NCBI GenBank assembly: GCA_036435485.1
Contig: CM071600.1
Location: 63,981,546-64,045,545, forward strand
Length of the DNA: 64,000 nt
From: Saposhnikovia divaricata
Lineage: Eukaryota > Streptophyta > Magnoliopsida > Apiales > Apiaceae
Direction of reading: 5' to 3'
Below the pieces are notes generated by a model. That model did not search any database and had not been told where the DNA came from. It was given only the letters and a program-made list of their open reading frames with translations. Shown here piece by piece: positions 53,481 through 64,000 of this stretch (positions are counted from its first letter, which is position 1; each line of letters opens with the position of its first letter). A program made the translations under genes and the position numbers.

Positions 53481-53610
53481 ATGCGTCGGTCGCTCCACGC
53501 CTTACATTAAGACGATATTGGTGAATACTCACGTAAAAGCAATAAACCCTGACCCAAGTCTCGAAAGGCCGTTAAAACTTCAAGGAAAACCCGATCAGTT
53601 TTCCTAGAAG

Positions 53611-53622
53611 TTGGGGGGCAAA
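53611..53622 (+). promoter_or_regulatory. Polypurine tract
   Basis: TTGGGGGGCAAA lies directly before the 3' LTR, in the position where plus-strand DNA synthesis is primed in LTR retrotransposons. Confidence 0.75.
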
Positions 53623-54138
53623 TGATATGGGCTGAAAATAAGTCCTAAAGACACATTTAATATGGCATTAATTAGACCCAGCATGGTCCTGACATGGGGC
53701 CCATTAATGAGGTCAGACTCCCTATTTTAATATTAATTTCGTAATTAATATTAAGGGTAATAAACAACTTAGCAACAGTAATCAGATAAGGATACTATTC
53801 CTACCAGACTTAGCCTCCAAGGTACCCAATTCAATATGGAAACAGACTCCTCCAAGGAAGGAGTCTAAAACCTTCCTCAAGGCGGTGGCTTGGCCACCAA
53901 GTATCCGAATCCTACTACGATTCTAAGGCTCCTACAGCCTATATAAAGGGCCAGACCCCTCATCTCAGAACTACGTTTTTGGCTTGATTCTCAATAACGA
54001 GATACGTAGGCACTCTGTGAGGACCGATTAGTCTCGAACACGGAAACAACCATTAAAGCTCGAAGCTCACCACCCCTTAGCATTAAATACACACAAACCC
54101 TAATCGCAATTCGATAGCTCGATTTTTATTCCACAACA
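53623..54138 (+). repeat. 3' LTR of the gypsy element
   Basis: 516 bp, beginning TGATATGGGC and ending CCACAACA (TG...CA). It contains a TATATAAAG box at about 53939-53947, probably the element promoter, followed by sequence expected to form R and U5. Confidence 0.9.
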
Positions 54139-54343
54139 TTTTTAATATAATATAATCTCTTACGTTTATTATATATAATTGATATTATTGTTATGTAACT
54201 GATAAGAATCGATCCCTTGAACTTTGGTAGTACACTCTTATTAGCTCTCTTACGTACACACAGCTCTTTTTTCTAATATTTATAATTTTATTAATTTTTT
54301 AAATATTTATTTGTTATTAGTTTACATATCAAATGTTGTTAAA

Positions 54344-54384
<41 letters not shown>

Positions 54385-55482
54385 ATTTTACACGTTCAAT
54401 ATACTATGTGTTTTATCTTGAATTCTTAAAACTTGATTTAGACGATTTTACAACCCATGTGAAATTAAAAAAATAATCTTTAATTTAGTGATGATTTAAC
54501 AATTATTTTCCAATTAAAACTACCAAGAAACAAAGAGAGAATATATTGACAATTTTTTACGTTGAAAATTCTATTCGATTTAGGAAATATAACTTTTTTA
54601 TTATTATAAGATAGTTATACTAACAACCAAATACAATTTTAATAATAAATGTAAGAGGGATTTTGTCCTCAGTGTGACAAAATAAATAAGAACTGTTCAA
54701 TCTTAAAATAAATAGATGAAAAACGTTGGATATAGCATTTTTTTATATATATTTTAACATGTAAACTAAAAATTGTACTTATTTTGAAATACGAAAAAGT
54801 GAATTTCAATGATTTAGATCATCTATAATTAGGTTTTTTATATTTAATAGGATTATCAATACATGTCTTCTGCACTGAATAGGATTGATGTAAAAATTCA
54901 TAATTATATTTTATCTTAAGATTCTGAGTGTTTTCATTTGGATTATAATTGTTAAAACTATCACTAAATTAAAGATAATTTTATGAGTTTCGCATGTGCT
55001 GTAAAATTAATCAAATCTGATTTTTAGATCTCGAGATAGAAACTGAACAGTAAATATGAACTTTTTTTAATATTAATCAAAAAATAAATAAAATTCAATT
55101 CTAATAAAATCTTTTTAATTATATTTTTTCAGATTATAATTATCTTTTAAAACTAACGGCTCCTTTTCTAATATTTATAATTATATTATTTTTTAATATT
55201 TATTTAATATTAATTTACATATTAAATTACAGTTGAAAATTTGATACATATATATAAGATTTTATATGTTCAATTTACCACGTGTTTTATCTTGAATCTT
55301 AAAATTTGATTTGAACGATTTTACAGCTCACGTGAAATTAGCAAGATAATCTTTAATTTAGTAATGATTTAATAATTATTTTTTAATTAAAACTACCAAG
55401 AAACAAAAGAGAGAAGAAATTGAAGATTTTTTACGTTAAAAATTCTATTCGATTTAGGAAATCTACTTATATTTCGTTTTGA
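54139..55482. repeat. AT-rich Helitron-family repeat in partial tandem copies
   Basis: The block starting AGATTTTACACGTTCAAT at about 54383-54600 recurs, diverged, at about 55257-55460 (both end TTCTATTCGATTTAGGAAAT). The block with CTCGAGATAGA at about 54807-55045 matches 41290-41540 left of the gypsy element. GGCTCCTTTTCTAATATTTA starts repeat near 54266 and 55156, a period of about 890 bp. A (TA)n tract lies at 54350-54382. No gene. Confidence 0.6.
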
Positions 55483-58400
55483 TTATCGAAAAAACCTTCT
55501 TATTATTTGAAGAAAGTCAATGAGTTCCAGCTTCCATACTCTTTCCACTTTATCATTTGCATCCAACATGGCAATAACCCTTTCTATGTCATATAACTTG
55601 CCCCAATTTTGACACTGCCCTTGTTTAAACTTCTTCTGTCTTCCATCAGTGTACTTGATCTCAAGGGAGTCATCAATGATTGAAACATGATTGATTCTTT
55701 GAGCTCTAAGGTATTCCAGTTGGTCTTCATTGTAGTCTTCATCTAGTGGTTGGAGTTTTAGGCCTGGATAGATTGTTAGGGTTCTTGATTTGGAAATCTT
55801 TGGTTTTCTTGCTGCTTGTTTAAATTTGATCCTTTTAGTGTGGTTCCCTGGCAGTAGTATGTGACCTTTGCTGGTAGACCATTGTAGTATTCCATTAGCA
55901 GTTTGCTTTTTGAAACATACAGATGGTTTCTTGACTTGAATCTTCTTCTCTTCTTGAGGAGGTAAAACAGTTGCAGAAGCCATGGAATTAGATTTTGGTA
56001 GGTCATTACTAACAGCATTCACCCTAGACTTAGAGTCTTGTGTTGTGGTGAGATTACTGCTAGCAATGCCTAAGGCTTGCTGTTTTCCATTCTTCCTCTC
56101 ATAGACTCTGCCTTGGTCATCATCTCCCTTCTAATCTTTGTTGTCCTTCTTCCTCTTATCCTCATCATCCTTATTACTCATGTGATGTTTTCCCTTCCCA
56201 TCACTCTTGTCCTCATCTTTGCATCCTTATTCCTCATTGGCTTGGCCATTTTTGGAATTACACCAGTTGCAATGAATGATCTTAGGATTTGTAGTGCTTC
56301 TATCTCCCCAGCTGTCCTCATCCCCTTTTTCTTTTGCAGTAGATCAATGATGGCAATAATGAGTCTGTGATTTCAAGAAGTTAGATCAATGGGAATGACC
56401 AATTGTTTGATCTCTTCAACTCTGGTGCCAGACTGATAGATGATTGTCCATGGCTTCTTAATCACTTCTGGCAGCCTTGAAGGTTGGCCATGCCTCAAGT
56501 CATCATACAGACTCTTATTGTTTTCATTTGCATTCCTATTCTCTATGAGCTCGATCAGCACATCTATCTCTGAGTGTTTTAAGGCTTGTAGAGTTTTGTA
56601 GGTTAGATGCCAGATTCTGGATTTTGCTACCATCATTACTTCCTTGAGCCATGAGCTATCAACTTTTCTAGGTATCATAGTGAAGTAATCGATCTGATCC
56701 TTCAAGCTCCTTAGGTACAATTGAGTGTCACCAGCCTATTCTCTTGAGACTTTCAGAAACTCCAAGAATGCATCATCATGATAATCATTAGAGTTTGCAA
56801 TTTCTTGTAGCTTGGCCTCAATAACCACCTTTACTTCTACAGGCTTTGCACTTTCAGGTTTGGAGGATGGAGGTTTATCAGATGGCATACTCCCTGCAAC
56901 CACTGTGGTGGTGATGGATTGCTTCTGGCCACTGGGAGTAGTGATGTGCAAAGTTGATAGAGTGACAACTGGCAGTGAGGATGAAGGATCATCAACTTTG
57001 CCTTTCATGGGTTATAGATTTTGAACTCCTTTGATGACCACCCTCATTTATTGTAATACCTTTCTCCTTGGGTTTCTCCTTTCTAGACTTCTCTTCTTTT
57101 GACTCCCCCTTAGGTTTTAAGTCCCTTAGGTTTCTCTTCTCCCCCTTAGGCTTGGTGTCAGGCACTGAGGCTTTAGTAGGGTCCCTTGGGTTGGAAGAGG
57201 TGAGATTGGCGGATTCATCTAGAAGAGGGAGACCCATATGCTTCATCATTGCAGACAACATAGATTGTTGATGCAGAAGAACATCAGCTGTAGTGGAGGC
57301 TTGAGTGCTCAAATGCTCAGAGATAGTTGCTACTGTGTCTGTTAGATGAGCATTGGATTTCTTGAGGAATGTCACTTCTGTTTCCAGGGCAGCCACCTTT
57401 TTGAGTAACTCATTAGATTTGAAACCAGAAAGTGACTGTTCTTTGAGTCTCTGCACTTCAAACTTGGTCATCTCATGCATTGGGACCTCAGTGATCAAAT
57501 TGTCTCCATACTGGCTTGCCAAGAGGGTCATGAGCATGGCATTTACATCAGTTGTCTGATCAGATAAGATTTGGAATTTATGCCCCAGACTTGTGACAGC
57601 ATCCTTCAGTAGAGCTATACCATTATCCATCCTTGTGCAGGTAGAGTTGCAGACTTTGATGTCTTTGAGAATACTGTCCAACTGAGGGAACCTTGCATCA
57701 AAGGCCCTCTTTATCTCTCCCACAGACTGGTCTGTTGCATCACTTACCTTGTTGACTTCTGATTTAACACCTTTGCCAAGGTAGTGTGCAGCCTTGAGGA
57801 ATCCTTTGTAAGAGTCATTGATGGCTTCTACACTTCACCAGGAGTTAGGGATTTAGCATTTGAACCCAGTGAGGTGATGTATTCCTCTCTTAGATATTGA
57901 AGAGCTTCATTGAGAGTGAGATCAAATTTTCCTTGCATCCAGGGCCCCAGGCATCTACATTGCCATGTCTCTCAGTATCAGCCACAATTTTCTCCTTCTG
58001 CATCTCTACATCATCTATGTGGCATAGAAGGATAGCCTCATAGTCTGGATTTGGTATATTTGAAGTGAGAAGATTTTGAGCAATTTTAGTGAACTCAGGA
58101 ATCTGATCCACAACTAAGCTTTGAAGTGCTTCAACCGTCAATTGTGGTGGAACAGATCCTGAAGCACTGCCATGTTGCACAGGCTTCAGCCATTGTGACA
58201 TAAAGTCAGAGCTAGAGCTAGGCAAGCTAGACTCCTCAGTTACAGATGCAACTTCTGTAACCGGATGGAATGACTCTACTATTGGTGTCTCCACAGAAGT
58301 GGGATGAGCTACACCAATAGTTGACACAGGCACAGAGTCTCTAGTGAAAACTAGTGAATCCTCTGTGTTTTTGATGGTGTCATTAGGATATCCCCCAGCT

Positions 58401-59926
58401 CGCATTCCATCACCATCTAAATGTAGTTCCTGGGTGGTGAGCAAAGTGTCATGCACTAAGTCACTTGAGTCCATTGGCTCACCAAGAGGAGAAAATTCTT
58501 GGTGATCAATGCCTTGCTCCTCAATTGGTTGAGTTGCAGGCTCCAAAGAAATTTTAGTTTGAGATTCTGGAAGAGAAGAGTCTTTTAGAATGGATTTTGG
58601 CAACTCCCCCTGAGAAATAGAGGGAGTTTCAATATTGATGTGCTTTCCACTCAGTGTTGTGCCAGCCTTATCACTCCCATGTGCTAACTCTTTACAGGAT
58701 TGTGCATTGGGGAGGATGCTTGATTCTATAGATGCACCTTGTTGAGAGGATACATCTAGTGAACTGTGTGCCCCTAATTTTACAACTTCAACCATTTGTG
58801 TGACTGAAGAGGTGGTTTTAGATTTCTTCTTCTTCTTCTTTGGCCTTAGTAAGGGTGACTCAGGTTCCTCACTTTCTAAACCTAATTCTACAGCCAAGGC
58901 TGCTTCATTTAAGATTTTTAGAGGTTCAGAAGCAACCTATTTTCTATTCTTCTCCTTTTTACTAACACCACCCTGTTGAGAGGATGATGCAGGTGGCTCT
59001 GTGTTTGGTAAAGTGTCTGGCTGAGGGGGTTGGTTAGCAGGCCCTGGGTTAGCATTTTGCTCTACTTGCTTGGGCCTAGCTAACTCAGACTTAGAAGCAA
59101 ATATTGGCATGTTGTGGGGGTAAGTCCTAAATAAACTCTCCACATATGGAGTTATTTTGAGTCTTACATCCACATCATTCCTAGTCTCCAAGCTACCAAA
59201 AATGAGTTTGGTCATGGATTTCGGATAGCCTATTATTTTTTGGTCTAACCCATGCAATTCAATTAATTTATCATCTATGAAATTAAGTACAGATTGAATA
59301 AAGCAAGGGAAGAGAATTTCATTACCTCTCTTGGTTGAGTTCTTACCAAGTCTCCCATATAGCTCCTGCATTATGATCAGTCCAACATCAATCTTTTTCC
59401 CATATGCTAAAGCATAGCCAATTTGTTGAACAAGTGTGCTGATTTGGTCAAAGCTAGACTTCCTTGCTGTGAAGACTTGAAGAAGAGTGGCAAAGACATA
59501 GCTCCATTCTTTTCTCAAGTACTTCATATTCAAATTTCCAAGCTTGATTCTATCTGAGTAGTTGATAAAATCAAAGAAGTCTTCCAATTCCTGATCAGTA
59601 ACTTGACTGGCATACACTTCTTGTTGTAAGCCCAGTGCTCGATTCATATCTTCTGTGGTGAAAGTGATGTCCTTATCCTAAATCTTGCAGTAGATTACGT
59701 ATGAAGTTATTGCATTCTCTAGGGCCACAACCTCCACAATAGCAGTTCTCCAAAACTGTTCTAGTAGGTCTAGATACAGAGTTAGGTTGGCTGAGAGTGC
59801 ATCCTTGATGTATGATTCAGACATCCATCGAATGAAGCACTTAAAGTTTGCATTGGGTGCTTCAACATCGTTGGTTATTGCTATGAAATTGGTGTGGGTA
59901 GGAATTGTGAGTTGGGTATTTGCCAT
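55483..59926 (-). pseudogene. Accessory (env-position) ORF of a SIRE/Maximus-like copia element, decayed
   Basis: Same strand as the copia pol and downstream of it. It starts MANTQLTIPTHTNF with FKCFIRWMSESYIKDAL and DLLEQFWRTA, a head seen in accessory ORFs of asterid copia elements. A TAG follows ICKI, then MNRALGLQQEVY and a helical domain (59647-58937). Another TAG leads to 58897-57890, rich in Ser/Glu with a KKKKKKSK basic run. Frameshifts follow into 57723-56992 (coiled-coil-like ALETEVTFLKKSNAHL), 57008-56736, 56720-56373 and 56022-55483. At least two in-frame stops and several frameshifts are visible. There is no signal peptide or membrane segment, so an envelope function is not supported. 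The end abuts unrelated repeats and no 3' LTR is seen. Confidence 0.65.
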
Positions 59927-60330
59927 TGTTACACAGAGAGATGAGAGAAGAGAATGAAGGTTGAAGAAGAAATTTAACTTTTGAAGTTAGGGTTTTCAAG
60001 GGTTTTGGAACTTTAGCTGCCTGAGAAATTGAATGAAATGATTTGAACAGTTGTGGAATTGTATATATGTGAGTGACTTGAGTTGTCGATTAGATATATG
60101 TTCTGTATCGACAAGTCAGTCATTCGAGATAAAACAACTATTCGATAAGTCAAGAAAGGCTTATTCGATATCTCAAGCAGTTTGAAACTCACAGCTGGCA
60201 GTTATCTAACTTAGAATATAATTCTAAATTAAATAAAATATGTTTTTATGAGTGATTTAAAATTCTAAATAAAAATCCAAAATCGATTAAGATTTAGCGA
60301 GAATTCAGCCTTTTCAAATGATTCGACAAC

Positions 60331-60478
60331 TCAAATGTTCTATTCGAGAACTCAGTCATTAGAGAACTCAAATGTCCTATTCGAGAAGTCAAGCATTAGA
60401 GAACTCAAATGTTCTATTCGAGAACTCAGTCATTAGAGAACTCAAATGTCCTATTCGAGAACTCAAGCAAGTCTCTGT
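60331..60478. repeat. 37-bp minisatellite downstream of copia pol
   Basis: Four units start at 60331, 60368, 60405 and 60442, exactly 37 bp apart, each TCAAATGT(T/C)CTATTCGAGAA followed by (C/G)TCA...CATTAGAGAAC. Related TATTCGA...AAGTCA motifs continue to about 60570 and at 60090-60180. The array lies between pol and the accessory ORF. Confidence 0.9.
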
Positions 60479-60848
60479 TCAATTTCTCCAAAATGCACTA
60501 TTCGAGAACTCAAGAGTGTTCCAAATAGACTTGTTAGAGAAGTCGACCAGAAAGTCATTCGAGAAGTCTGACTTATCGATCTACACTTTTCACTCATAAA
60601 AATTAATTTTCACTATCTTTTCAAAATTCACCAGAATTATTCAAATGAAGAATATTGTAATAAATTAAATAGTGATTGTCTTAAAATTTCATAAAAATTT
60701 CAAGCTGATTCGAATATAATTTTTAACATATGCAACAGATTTGAAATATTTATAAATCATATTTCAGCTAACACTTACTTCAAAAATATTGAGAATTTAG
60801 ATAAAGTAAGTGTTTACTGCTGCAACATTCTAGTTGATATTTTCACTT

Positions 60849-63800
60849 AGCCAGATTCTGAAGAATTCAGCATTCCAATCTCACTAACCAACCTTGTGAA
60901 GGTGGCTTCATCCAATGGCTTAGTGAATATATCAGCTAATTGTTTATCTGTAGGAACATAATGCAACTCAATGGTTCCATTATTTGCAAGCTCTCAAATA
61001 AAGTGATATCTGATGTCAATGTGCTTTGTTCTAGAATGATTGACAGGATTAGAAACTATAGAGATTGCACTTGTGTTGTCACACATGATTGGAATTCTTT
61101 CCAACACAAGTCTATAGTCTCTAAGTTGATTTCTAATCCAAAGCACTTGAGCACAGCAACTCCCAGCAGCTATGTATTCAGCCTCAGCTGTGGAAGTTGA
61201 CAAAGATTGTTGTTTCTTGCTGTACCAAGAGACTAACCTTTGTCCAAGAAACCGGCAGCTACCTGAGGTGCTTTTCCTATCCACTCTGCATCCAGCATAA
61301 TCAGCATCAGAGTAACTAACCAGACTGAACCCTGTGTCCTTAGGATACCATAAACCCAAGTTTGGAGTGCGCTTCAGATATCTAAAGATCCTCTTTATAG
61401 CAATCAAATGTGACTCCTTTGGATTTGATTGAAACCTTGCACACAGACATGTAGCAAACATGATGTCTGGCCTACTTGCAGTGAGACAGAGTAGAGAACC
61501 AACCATGCCTCTGTAGACTGAGATATCTACTTTCTTGCCTTTGACATCTTCATCCAGTTTGGTGGCAGTGGCCATGGGTGTCTTTGCAGGTGAGTAGTCT
61601 TCTAAGTCAAACTTCTTCAATAAATCCTTGATGTACTTGGTTTGACTGATGAAGATACCATTCTTCCTCTGACTAACTTGCAATCCAAGAAAAAATGTTA
61701 ACTCTCCCATCATACTCATCTCATATCTGCTTTGCATGAGCTTAGAGAATTTCTCACACATCTTCTCATTTGTAGAGCCAAATATGATATCATCCACATA
61801 GATCTGAACTAGGATAATATCATTACCATGCTTCTTGTAAAATAGTGTCTTGTCCAATGTGCCTCTAGTGAATTGATTTTCAAGAAGAAACTGTGATAAG
61901 GTGTCATACCATGCCCTTGGAGCCTGCTTAAGTCCATACAATGCCTTAAACAAACTGTAGACAAACTCTGGGAAATGTGGATCCTCAAAGCCAAGTGGTT
62001 GTTGCACATAAACTTCTTCTTCCAACTCTCCATTCAGAAATGCACTCTTGACATCCATTTGATAGACTTTAAAATTTGAATGAGCAGCAAAGGCCAAGAA
62101 TATTCTGATGGCTTCCAATCTAGCAATAGGGGCAAATGTCTCATCATAGTCAATGCCTTCCTGTTGAGAGTATCCTTTTGCAACCAACCTTGCTTTGTTT
62201 CTAATGACCACACCATTTTCATCCATCTTGTTTTTCAGAACCCATTTTGTTCCAACAATGGTTCTGTTCTTTGGTGCAGGCACCAGTTCCCATACTTTGT
62301 TCCTTTCAAATTGCTTTAGCTCATCTTGTATAGCAATAATCCAATCTGGATCCAACAGTGCATCATCAAGTTTCTTAGGCTCAATCTGAGATAGAAAACA
62401 ACCATAGAGACACTCATTTTGAGTTGCTCTCCTAGTTCTCACTCCTGCATTTGGATCTCCAATAATTTGCTCTGCAGTGTGTGACCTATCCCATTTCCTT
62501 GAGTGCTCAGTTTAATTTCTCAACCTTGATGTTGCTTCATCATTCAAGACATGATCATTTTCATTTCCTCCCCCTGTGAAGTTGCTACTACTCACAGGTG
62601 TGTCTTGGGTGCTAGTATCTTCACTGTTGGTTGGATTAGATTCTTCTCTTGCTTCATCATTCACTTGAGTTTGTTGAACTAAAGTTTCAACTTCAGTTTC
62701 AATCTCTTCATCAGAATCATCTAAATTATCAAACTTTAATGGATCTCTATCTTCATCATTGGCTTCTTCTAATCCAGGTAGTTTGCTGTCATCAAATGTC
62801 ACATCTGTGCTTTCCATAACTTTCTTTTGACTGATGACATAGACTTTGTATGCAATTCTCTCCATAGTAGCCAAGAAAAATTCCTTCAAATGCCTTTGCA
62901 TCAAACTTCCCAACATATTCTGAATTGTCTTTCAACACAAAGCATTTGCTTCCAAAAGTATGAACATACTTTAGAGTAGGCTTCTTTCCAGTCATCAAAT
63001 TGTAAGGTGTCTTTCCAGTGTTTTTGTTGATGAGGGTTCTGTTCTGGATGTAGCATGCAGTGCTCACAGCCTCAGCCCAAAAGCATGTAGGCATCTTTGC
63101 ATCAAGCAACATTGTTCTAGCAGCCTCAATTAGAGTTCTGTTCTTTCTCTCAACTACTCCATTTTGTTGTGGAGTCCTTGGAGCTGAGAATTGTTGAGAA
63201 ATGCCATTCTCTCTGCAAAATGCTTCAAGTAAGGCATTTCTGAACTCTGTTCCATTATCACTTCTCAATGCAATCACACTTGCATTGTTGGCTTTTGCTT
63301 CCTTATCAACTTTCTTTATGTGCTCAATGATTACTTGAGGAGCCTCATCCTTTGATGCTAGAAATTCCACCCATGTATACCTTGTGTAGTCATCAACCAT
63401 CACTAGGGCATACTTCTTTCTTGAGAGTGACATAATATTGATAGGCCCAAACAAATCCATATGAATTAATTGCAGGGGCTTGGTGATTGATGTCACTGTC
63501 TTTGACTTGTGGCTTGACCTTTTCATCTTTCCTTTTTGGCAAGCCTCACACACTCCTTCTTGACAGAATTCAAGTGTGGGCATGCCTCTCACTAACTCTC
63601 TTTTGACTAGAGAATTAATGGCCTTGAAGTTCAGGTATGATAACTTCTTGTGCCATAGCCAACAATCTTCATTTGATGCTTTTGAGTAGAAGCAACAAAC
63701 TTTGTCCTTATTTGCAGAGTCCATATTGGCTACAAACAGGCTTCCTTTTCTTACTCCAGATAGAGCAAAATCACCAGTCTTCTTATGGGTGATCAAACAT

Positions 63801-64000
63801 TCATCTTTGTCAAAATTTACCTTGAATCCTCTATCAGTAAACTGACCAACACTTAGCAGATTATGCTTGAGACCCTTGACTAGTGCTACATCTTCAATGA
63901 TGACATTACCAACTTTTAACTTGTCATATCCCAATGTGTTACCCATGTTGTCATCTCCAAAAGCAACCATTGGGCCAGCCTTCTCCTCATACTGTGATAG
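60849..64000 (-). pseudogene. Ty1/copia pol (SIRE/Maximus-like): integrase, reverse transcriptase, RNase H; runs off right edge
   Basis: Minus-strand order from the edge: the end of the protease/pre-integrase region (LKHNLLSVGQF, WHKKLSYLNF). Integrase follows with an HHCC-type motif (CEACQKGKM), HMDLFGP, IALRSDNGTEF and PQQNGVVERKNRTL. A frameshift near 62885 leads to a linker with acidic repeats. A TAA at about 62512 interrupts before [54 protein letters not shown] and an intact [11 protein letters not shown]. RNase H has [17 protein letters not shown] and [17 protein letters not shown] at 60993 (CGA expected) stops it just after RYHF, and the frame then continues to a TAA at about 60849 with QLADIFTKPL. 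Three breaks make it non-functional as one polyprotein. Gag and the 5' LTR lie outside the window. Confidence 0.92.

Larger units (their letters stand above)
42563..54138 (+). mobile_element. Ty3/gypsy LTR retrotransposon, Tat lineage, decayed
   Basis: Order: partial 5' LTR, foreign insert/deletion, gag, pol (protease, RT, RNase H, second RNase H-like domain, integrase), hAT insertion, antisense accessory gene, tandem repeats, polypurine tract, 3' LTR. Flanking bases TTCTT (left) and TTTTT (right) may be a mutated 5-bp target duplication. The second RNase H (DGASKTKSSGAGVVL type) before integrase and the antisense gene between pol and the 3' LTR are known Tat/Grande-type traits. The 238 bases shared by the LTRs differ at six positions, so insertion is fairly recent. 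Confidence 0.9.

Noticed and set aside
54139..54143. Five-base target duplication of the gypsy element
   Set aside because: Left TTCTT and right TTTTT differ and both are low complexity. Kept as possible, not asserted.
56077..56370. Very hydrophobic plus-strand ORF resembling a membrane protein
   Set aside because: It is the complement of a Lys/Asp/Glu-rich part of the copia accessory ORF, whose frame continues on the minus strand. Antisense of charged codons gives Leu/Ile/Val.

Overview
This window is plant nuclear DNA. It is AT-rich, its genes have many GT-AG introns, and its transposable elements are typical of a dicot. The protein families of the retrotransposons look asterid-like, and Apiaceae is possible, but that placement is inference and cannot be tested here. 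No rRNA, tRNA, CRISPR, operon or organellar sequence was recognised.

Three host genes are supported by splice-consistent exon models. (1) A RING-finger protein gene (minus, about 1.7-4.45 kb) has five consecutive exons. Its 3' end was not found and one base appears to be extra just after the start codon. (2) The katanin p60 catalytic subunit (KTN1-like, plus, 10.37-15.46 kb) is complete: seven exons, 522 aa. (3) The RNA polymerase I initiation factor RRN3/TIF-IA (minus, 30.96-40.01 kb) is complete: fifteen exons, 624 aa, with a possible 39-bp in-frame cassette exon. The introns of both complete genes carry small DNA transposons.

Most of the rest is mobile DNA, much of it nested. 17.3-19.4 kb: a Helitron end, then an hAT element whose transposase is internally deleted. 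19.4-26.9 kb: a nearly full-length but broken L1-type LINE (minus) with two RNase H-like regions. 26.9-29.6 kb: a foldback MITE, a second 5'-truncated LINE, an element made of palindromic CGG-rich repeats and a small complete Helitron. 40.4-41.2 kb: a large foldback element with a 9-bp target duplication.

42.56-54.14 kb holds a Ty3/gypsy element of the Tat type. It has LTRs (the 5' one truncated), decayed gag and pol, an hAT element inserted in pol with a clean 8-bp duplication, an antisense spliced accessory gene, two kinds of tandem repeat before the 3' LTR, and a polypurine tract. 55.5-64.0 kb holds a Ty1/copia element (minus, SIRE/Maximus-like) that runs off the right edge. It carries integrase, RT and RNase H and, downstream of pol, a long decayed accessory ORF.

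The genes do not form one pathway. Katanin severs microtubules, RRN3 recruits Pol I to rDNA, and the RING protein is probably a ubiquitin ligase. The most unusual signals are the antisense gene plus satellite-like arrays in the Tat element, the palindromic-repeat TIR family, a recurring Helitron 3' terminus, and the spliced remnant of the hAT transposase.
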